In this document: piece after piece, positions 24,001 through 28,186 of the stretch
Numbering within the stretch: the first letter of the stretch is position 1
Layout: every line of letters begins with the position of its first letter
Assembly (NCBI GenBank): GCA_964414715.1
Contig: CAYPXN010000120.1
Coordinates: forward strand, 1 to 28,186
Reading direction: 5' to 3'
Origin: CAYPXN01 sp964414715
Lineage (GTDB): Bacteria; UBA10199; JADFYH01
Length of the DNA: 28,186 bases
Program-made: the position numbers and the translations under genes
Notes under the pieces: generated by a model
Seen by the model: the letters and a program-made list of their open reading frames with translations, nothing else
Told to the model about the DNA's origin: nothing
Databases searched by the model: none

Positions 24001-24768
24001 TTAGTAGTTTGCTTCGGCCTCTGCCTGTGCAATCACATCGGGAGTGGCCATCGCATACTCATGCAGACGGTCTAAATCTCGCTTCACTTCATAAGTTCTA
24101 CCCATTTGTTTAACCAATCGCATATGTTGCAAAACAGCTTGTTCCCAATGCGAATAATTCAAATAATTATCTGTAATATTATCAAGCAATGCATGAGCCT
24201 TTTCATATTCACCATCGAGGATATGTCTCATCGCCAACTGATGCTTAAAAGAAGCCACCGATTCAATAGATTGCTGCTCCAAACTCGATACATCCGTATG
24301 GCGAAGCACAGGTCTATCAAGATCTTCTACAAAATGGACAGGAGCCTGCCATCCCACCATTCTAAAGTTTCCTGGTTGATAAGTAAGATTTCTGCCAGAA
24401 TCATTGTTAGACAATTGAGCCACCTGAGCTGTAGGTTTCGACACAAAACGCTGATAAGTAAGACTGCCTGCCAAAGTCAGACAAAATACTGTAAGGCCCA
24501 CTGAAGCGGGATGACGAAACAATACCTTCAACTTTTCAAAAAAACCCACTTTAGGAGAAATTTGCTGATAAACTTTTTCGGTGAGGTGAACAGGAGGGTT
24601 AAGATCCGGAAGCTTTTCATAGAGGGAAGAAACGAAAGAGAAGCTCTTCAACTCAGACTGGCAAGCACTACAAGATTTCACATGATCCTGTAGCTCAGGA
24701 CTTTGAGCTTCGTCCGGATAAATTAAAGTCACTAATTCATCCTTAAATTGTTCACAGGGTCTTGACAT
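24001..24768 (-). CDS. Zinc-finger anti-sigma factor
   Basis: Membrane-anchored regulator that holds the adjacent ECF sigma factor inactive. Numbered from the ATG at 24768, the N-terminus carries Cys5, then His29-x3-Cys33-x2-Cys36, the ZAS zinc motif. One hydrophobic segment follows around residues 78-100 (VGLTVFCLTLAGSL), then a C-terminal region of about 155 residues outside the cytoplasm, rich in charged helices. I chose 24768 because GAGG lies 5 bases upstream. An in-frame ATG at 24798 would overlap the sigma gene and has no ribosome binding site. The inducing signal is unknown; no protease gene for its cleavage is adjacent. Confidence 0.85.
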   Translation of the reverse strand: MSRPCEQFKDELVTLIYPDEAQSPELQDHVKSCSACQSELKSFSFVSSLYEKLPDLNPPVHLTEKVYQQISPKVGFFEKLKVLFRHPASVGLTVFCLTLAGSLTYQRFVSKPTAQVAQLSNNDSGRNLTYQPGNFRMVGWQAPVHFVEDLDRPVLRHTDVSSLEQQSIESVASFKHQLAMRHILDGEYEKAHALLDNITDNYLNYSHWEQAVLQHMRLVKQMGRTYEVKRDLDRLHEYAMATPDVIAQAEAEANY

Positions 24769-24787
24769 TTTGTCCTCGTAATTCTGG

Positions 24788-25399
24788 TCAACGCTCATAA
24801 TTTGGATTCAGGTCTTTATATCCTGATTTTTCCAAACATTTTTTCAATCCTTCCAAGGCATACCTCATACGACTCTTAACAGTGTTTACCGATACCCCCA
24901 AAATTTCAGCAATTTCTTCAAACTTAAAGCCACTCTTTTCCCTCATTAAAAAGACTTCCCGCTGATCCTCATTGATCTTGGAAAGGGCCTCTTCCAAAAT
25001 TTTCCCTATTTCTCTATCTGAACTTTCATGATCCGGACGGGCTTCATCCGAAGCAATCACATCGTATAAAGACCGGTCGTCCCCATCTTCTTTTTTTTCA
25101 TCCAATGACACAGTGTGACGTATTCTTTTCTTACGATGCACATCAATACATAAATTTCGGACTATGGTATAAATCCAGGTGGAAAGCTTGGCGGTGGGAA
25201 CCCAATTAGGAGCAGCCCGGTGCATCTTGATAAAAACATCCTGAAAAATTTCTTCACTTTCTTGTTCATTGCCGGTGTAACGCAAAATATAACCGTAAAC
25301 ACCCCGACGATGACGACGAAATATCTCCTGAAAAGCGGAATTATCCCCTTTTTGATATTGGGCCATCAATTCTTCATCTGAAATTTGGGAATTTAGCAT
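24788..25399 (-). CDS. ECF-type RNA polymerase sigma factor
   Basis: A 203-residue group IV sigma factor. Region 2 spans about residues 18-95, with ESEEIFQDVFIKMHR and WIYTIVRNLCIDVHRKKR, which contacts the -10 element. Region 4 near 135-190 has REVFLMREKSGFKFEEIAEILGVSVNTVKSRM, a helix-turn-helix for the -35 element. Region 3 is absent, as expected. It is followed by its anti-sigma gene, the classic pairing. It is on the same strand as trpA and 86 bases downstream of it, so read-through from the trp genes is possible. No clear self-recognised promoter was found in that gap. Confidence 0.93.
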   Translation of the reverse strand: MLNSQISDEELMAQYQKGDNSAFQEIFRRHRRGVYGYILRYTGNEQESEEIFQDVFIKMHRAAPNWVPTAKLSTWIYTIVRNLCIDVHRKKRIRHTVSLDEKKEDGDDRSLYDVIASDEARPDHESSDREIGKILEEALSKINEDQREVFLMREKSGFKFEEIAEILGVSVNTVKSRMRYALEGLKKCLEKSGYKDLNPNYER

Positions 25400-25413
25400 T
25401 GTATTTAATAATT

Positions 25414-25489
25414 TCAGTCATGGTTTTCGGCTACGCCTTCAACTATTCCTTCGGTCATCCGCCTAAGGCAGATGCCCCGTCTCAGTCAT
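25414..25489. repeat. Hairpin-bearing element flanked by TCAGTCAT direct repeats
   Basis: TCAGTCAT occurs at 25414-25421 and again at 25482-25489, bracketing a stretch with a hairpin CATCCGCC-TAA-GGCAGATG (one wobble pair). The right copy overlaps the trpA stop codon. It fills most of the trpA-sigma gap. It may be another small repeat element; no second copy was seen in the window. Confidence 0.45.
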
Positions 25490-26277
25490 AGCACAGCTCT
25501 TTTCAAGGAAGCTACTTTTCTCAAAAGGGATGCGGGACCTTGTTTCTTTCCGCCTTTTTCAAGCTCGGATACCAATGCAGAACCCACCACAACCCCCTCT
25601 GCTACTTTGGAAAGATTTTTTGCATCTTCCGGATTTCGAATTCCAAAACCAATACAAACCGGTAATGGAATTTCTTTTTTAATTTGCCGAACATGCGACT
25701 GAATGTCTGTCAGTGATTTCAGTTTCGCTCCGGTAATACCGGTAACCGATACATAATAAATAAATCCTGAAGCCAATTTCTTCACTTTCTGAATACGATC
25801 CTTGTTTGCCGTCGGCGTTAACAAATAAATCAAATCGAGTTTATTTTTTCGGGCAGGCTGATGAAGTTCCTGAGATTCTTCGGGAGGCAAATCCACCACA
25901 ATCAGTGCATCCACCCCAGCCTTTGCAGCATTTTGACAAAATTTTTCGACTCCATAACTCAAAATAGGGTTGTAATATCCCATTAAAATAATCGGAACCT
26001 GACTCTTCTTTCGTATTTTTGCGACGCAAGCCAAAATGGCTGAAGTAGTAGTTCCCGATTTTAAGGCCCGCTCGGAAGATCTCTGAATAACAGGTCCATC
26101 CGCCATGGGATCCGAAAAAGGAACCCCCAACTCAATCAGGTCAGCCCCCGCTTTTTCCATATCCAAAACCAATTTTTCTGTTACAGACAAACTGGGATCT
26201 CCTGCCGTCACAAAAGCAACCAGGGCTTTTTGTTTTTTTTGTGCAAGTTCTCTGAACTTCTTCTGAATACGACTCAC
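25486..26277 (-). CDS. trpA: Tryptophan synthase alpha chain
   Basis: Cleaves indole-3-glycerol phosphate to indole, which is channelled to TrpB. It has 263 residues. The catalytic Glu lies in LIELGVPFSDP and the catalytic Asp in MADGPVIQ. YYNPILSYG and GFIYYVSVTGITGAK form the phosphate-site loops, followed by VGFGIRNPEDA. It starts with a GTG that overlaps the trpB stop by four bases (GTGA), so the two subunits are translationally coupled. It is the last trp gene of the window's trpF-trpB-trpA order. Confidence 0.96.
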   Translation of the reverse strand: MSRIQKKFRELAQKKQKALVAFVTAGDPSLSVTEKLVLDMEKAGADLIELGVPFSDPMADGPVIQRSSERALKSGTTTSAILACVAKIRKKSQVPIILMGYYNPILSYGVEKFCQNAAKAGVDALIVVDLPPEESQELHQPARKNKLDLIYLLTPTANKDRIQKVKKLASGFIYYVSVTGITGAKLKSLTDIQSHVRQIKKEIPLPVCIGFGIRNPEDAKNLSKVAEGVVVGSALVSELEKGGKKQGPASLLRKVASLKRAVL

Positions 26278-27464
26278 AAATTTACTCCCTTGATACGGGC
26301 AACTGTCGCCAAATCTTTATCTCCTCGACCTGACAGATTCACAATCACCACATCTCCCGATTTAAACTTTGAGGAATATTTTTTCAAAAAACCCATCGCA
26401 TGTGAAGATTCCAATGCAGGAATAATTCCTTCATAACGAGTCAAGAGATCAAAACCTTCCATCGCTTCCGAATCGGTTACTGCAAAATATTGGGCACGCT
26501 TGGTTTCATAAAGATAACTATGTTCAGGACCCACGCCCGGATAATCGAGGCCTGCGGAAATCGAATGGGTTTCCTTCACCTGACCTTCCCTGCTTTGAAG
26601 CACGTAGGATTTGCTTCCATGCAAAACCCCCACATGACCTCCCACCAAGGTTGCAGCATGCTTTCCACTGCTCACTCCAGAACCACCCGCTTCCACTCCA
26701 AAAATTTTAACCGATGAATCTTTGATAAAAGGATAAAAAAGTCCGAGAGAATTCGAGCCCCCTCCCACACAAGCTACCAAGGCATCGGGGAGACGATTCT
26801 CCGCTTTTAAAATCTGTTTCTTCGCTTCTATTCCAATGATGGACTGAAAATCCCGCACAATCATGGGATAGGGATGCGGACCTGCCACCGAACCAATACA
26901 ATAAAAAGTATTATGGATATTGGTAATCCAATCTCTGAGAGCTTCATTCATGGCGTCTTTCAAAGTTTTGGATCCGCTCGTTACAGGAATCACCTTGGCA
27001 CCCAACAATTTCATACGAAAGACATTGGGAGACTGGCGATACACATCTTCTTCCCCCATAAAAACTTCACACTGCAAACCCAGCAAAGCACACATCGTGG
27101 CCGTTGCCACCCCATGCTGACCTGCGCCCGTTTCTGCAATCACACGAGTCTTTCCCATGCGCTTGGCGAGAAGAATTTGACCCAAAGTATTATTCACCTT
27201 ATGAGCCCCGGTATGGCATAAATCTTCTCTTTTAAGATAAATCTTGGCCTTTCCCAATTTTTCGGAAAGTCTTTTTGCAAAATACAAAGGCGTGGGACGT
27301 CCAATGTAAGAAGTCGCTAAATCCTGAAATTCTTTTTTAAAATCTGGATCACGACGTACTTTTTGATAGGCTTCTTCCAGTTCCAACAAGGCGGGCATCA
27401 AGGTTTCCGCCACATAACGTCCACCAAATTTTCCGTAATGACCTTTTTTATCGGGTAAACTCAT
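26274..27464 (-). CDS. trpB: Tryptophan synthase beta chain
   Basis: PLP enzyme that joins indole and serine into tryptophan. It has about 396 residues. The N-terminal GHYGKFGGRYVAETLMPAL is the TrpB1 signature, the PLP lysine is in HTGAHKVNN, and the phosphate cup is in CVGGGSNS. The ATG at 27464 is preferred because AGGA lies just upstream; a GTG at 27482 is in frame but falls in the inverted repeat. The gene is separated from trpF by a 34-bp-arm inverted repeat whose near arm ends against the ribosome binding site. It pairs with TrpA, coupled by overlap. Confidence 0.96.
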   Translation of the reverse strand: MSLPDKKGHYGKFGGRYVAETLMPALLELEEAYQKVRRDPDFKKEFQDLATSYIGRPTPLYFAKRLSEKLGKAKIYLKREDLCHTGAHKVNNTLGQILLAKRMGKTRVIAETGAGQHGVATATMCALLGLQCEVFMGEEDVYRQSPNVFRMKLLGAKVIPVTSGSKTLKDAMNEALRDWITNIHNTFYCIGSVAGPHPYPMIVRDFQSIIGIEAKKQILKAENRLPDALVACVGGGSNSLGLFYPFIKDSSVKIFGVEAGGSGVSSGKHAATLVGGHVGVLHGSKSYVLQSREGQVKETHSISAGLDYPGVGPEHSYLYETKRAQYFAVTDSEAMEGFDLLTRYEGIIPALESSHAMGFLKKYSSKFKSGDVVIVNLSGRGDKDLATVARIKGVNL

Positions 27465-27474
27465 ATCACTTCCT

Positions 27475-27589
27475 AAAGGCACTGGGGTTAATTTTTCAAA
27501 ATTTTAAGGTGGGTCTCTCACACTGCAGCAACGAAAAAAACAAAAAAAGTAACGTCTTAAAGTTTTGAAAAATTAACCTCAGGGCCTTT
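27475..27589. repeat. Large imperfect inverted repeat between trpF and trpB
   Basis: Arms 27475-27508 and 27556-27589 are complementary at 31 of 34 positions by my alignment, and are AT-rich inside and GC-rich outside. A 47-base spacer containing runs of A lies between them. In the trp mRNA this would form a long hairpin ending just before the trpB ribosome binding site. It could be a translation or processing element, or a MITE-like insertion. No terminator-type T tract follows the second arm. Confidence 0.85.
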
Positions 27590-27592
27590 TAA

Positions 27593-28186
27593 CTATACCA
27601 ATCTTAAATGAGAATGCTTTGCTTTACTTATAAAGTCTTCCATTTTTTTTAAATCTTTTTTTCCAGGCTTACTTTCTACACCGCTCGCCACATCCACCGC
27701 ATAAGGTTGAACGGTTGCAATAGCGAGCTGAACATTTTCGGGTGTAAGTCCTCCCGCCAGAAATATTTTCTTTCCCAAATTTTTTGCACGCTTGCACAAA
27801 TCCCAATCGGGCTTTTGTCCGGTTCCCCCATAGCTCCCCTTGACAAAGGCATCAATCAACACCCATTCGCTGTCATAAGAACCGATTTTCTGGATATCAT
27901 CTTCATTCTGCAAGCGAATAGCCTTCCACCAGGGATGAGCCATTTGGGCACAGAATTCAGGATTTTCATCGCCATGAAACTGGAGATAATCCAGAGAAAG
28001 CAATTGGGTAAGATCCACCACATTTTCATACTCTTCATTTACAAACACACCCACCTTGGGAATATTTGGAGGAATTTCCTCAAAAATTTTCTGGGCTTTT
28101 TCATAAGACAGATAACGAGGTGATTGGGGATAAAAATTAAAACCCAAAAAATCCGCTCCCGCATCAATGGCCGCCAGAGTGTCTTC
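27593..28186 (-). CDS. trpF: Phosphoribosylanthranilate isomerase, 5' end outside window
   Basis: Third step of tryptophan synthesis from chorismate, rearranging phosphoribosylanthranilate to CdRP. The frame is open to the right edge. The first visible residues are EDTLAAIDAGADFLGFNF, so only about a dozen residues, including the catalytic Cys of the ICGI motif, are missing. QFHGDE, the catalytic Asp in LIDAFVKG, LAGGLTPENV and DVASGVES-PGKKD are all present. It is first in the trpF-trpB-trpA order seen here; trpC and others would lie beyond the edge. An apparent TTG start at 28147 is internal. Confidence 0.93.
   Translation of the reverse strand, partial: EDTLAAIDAGADFLGFNFYPQSPRYLSYEKAQKIFEEIPPNIPKVGVFVNEEYENVVDLTQLLSLDYLQFHGDENPEFCAQMAHPWWKAIRLQNEDDIQKIGSYDSEWVLIDAFVKGSYGGTGQKPDWDLCKRAKNLGKKIFLAGGLTPENVQLAIATVQPYAVDVASGVESKPGKKDLKKMEDFISKAKHSHLRLV

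Noticed and set aside
24769..24798. Longer anti-sigma start overlapping the sigma gene
   Set aside because: It has no ribosome binding site, while the ATG at 24768 has GAGG at good spacing and begins just before the conserved zinc-finger region.

Overview
The window is a gene-dense bacterial chromosome segment (translation table 11, GC judged by eye near the low 40s). Lipoprotein, CDGSH, SDR and PTS-type genes suggest a Gram-negative. The abundance of short GC-rich palindromic repeats, and long SerA beside a class V aminotransferase, would fit a deltaproteobacterium-like or related uncultivated lineage. That placement is inference; there is no rRNA or tRNA in the window.

Layout, left to right. 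A P-type cation ATPase runs in from the left edge (+) and converges with a CDGSH iron-sulfur protein and a DUF4442 hotdog protein (-). A tight + strand cluster follows: SDR, retinol-saturase/carotenoid-isomerase-like flavoprotein, aldehyde dehydrogenase, then dus and maf. From about 8.2 to 17.9 kb almost everything is on the - strand. In transcription order it is argG, a class V aminotransferase, serA (interrupted by an in-frame TAA), purA, a PTS EIIA, a lipoprotein, an unrecognised 410-residue protein, a small membrane protein and a FabG-like SDR. Two + genes follow: an M48 protease with a GspG-like tail, and a P-loop kinase/dCMP deaminase fusion. The rest is - strand: leuS-holA downstream of a clear terminator, and trpF-trpB-trpA followed by an ECF sigma factor and its zinc-finger anti-sigma. 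trpF runs off the right edge.

Most genes are housekeeping: tryptophan, serine, arginine and purine synthesis, leucyl-tRNA charging, clamp loading, tRNA dihydrouridine. The most unusual signal is the repeats. Several families of imperfect palindromes lie between genes, and at least four copies lie inside coding sequence without breaking the frame: two in dus and two in leuS. One copy supplies the end of Dus, its stop codon and the start codon of maf. Other points to check are the single nonsense codon between the catalytic residues of SerA, a 34-bp imperfect inverted repeat between trpF and trpB that ends against the trpB ribosome binding site, and two unusual domain fusions (M48-GspG and kinase-deaminase). 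I found no CRISPR array, transposase, prophage or obvious defence island.
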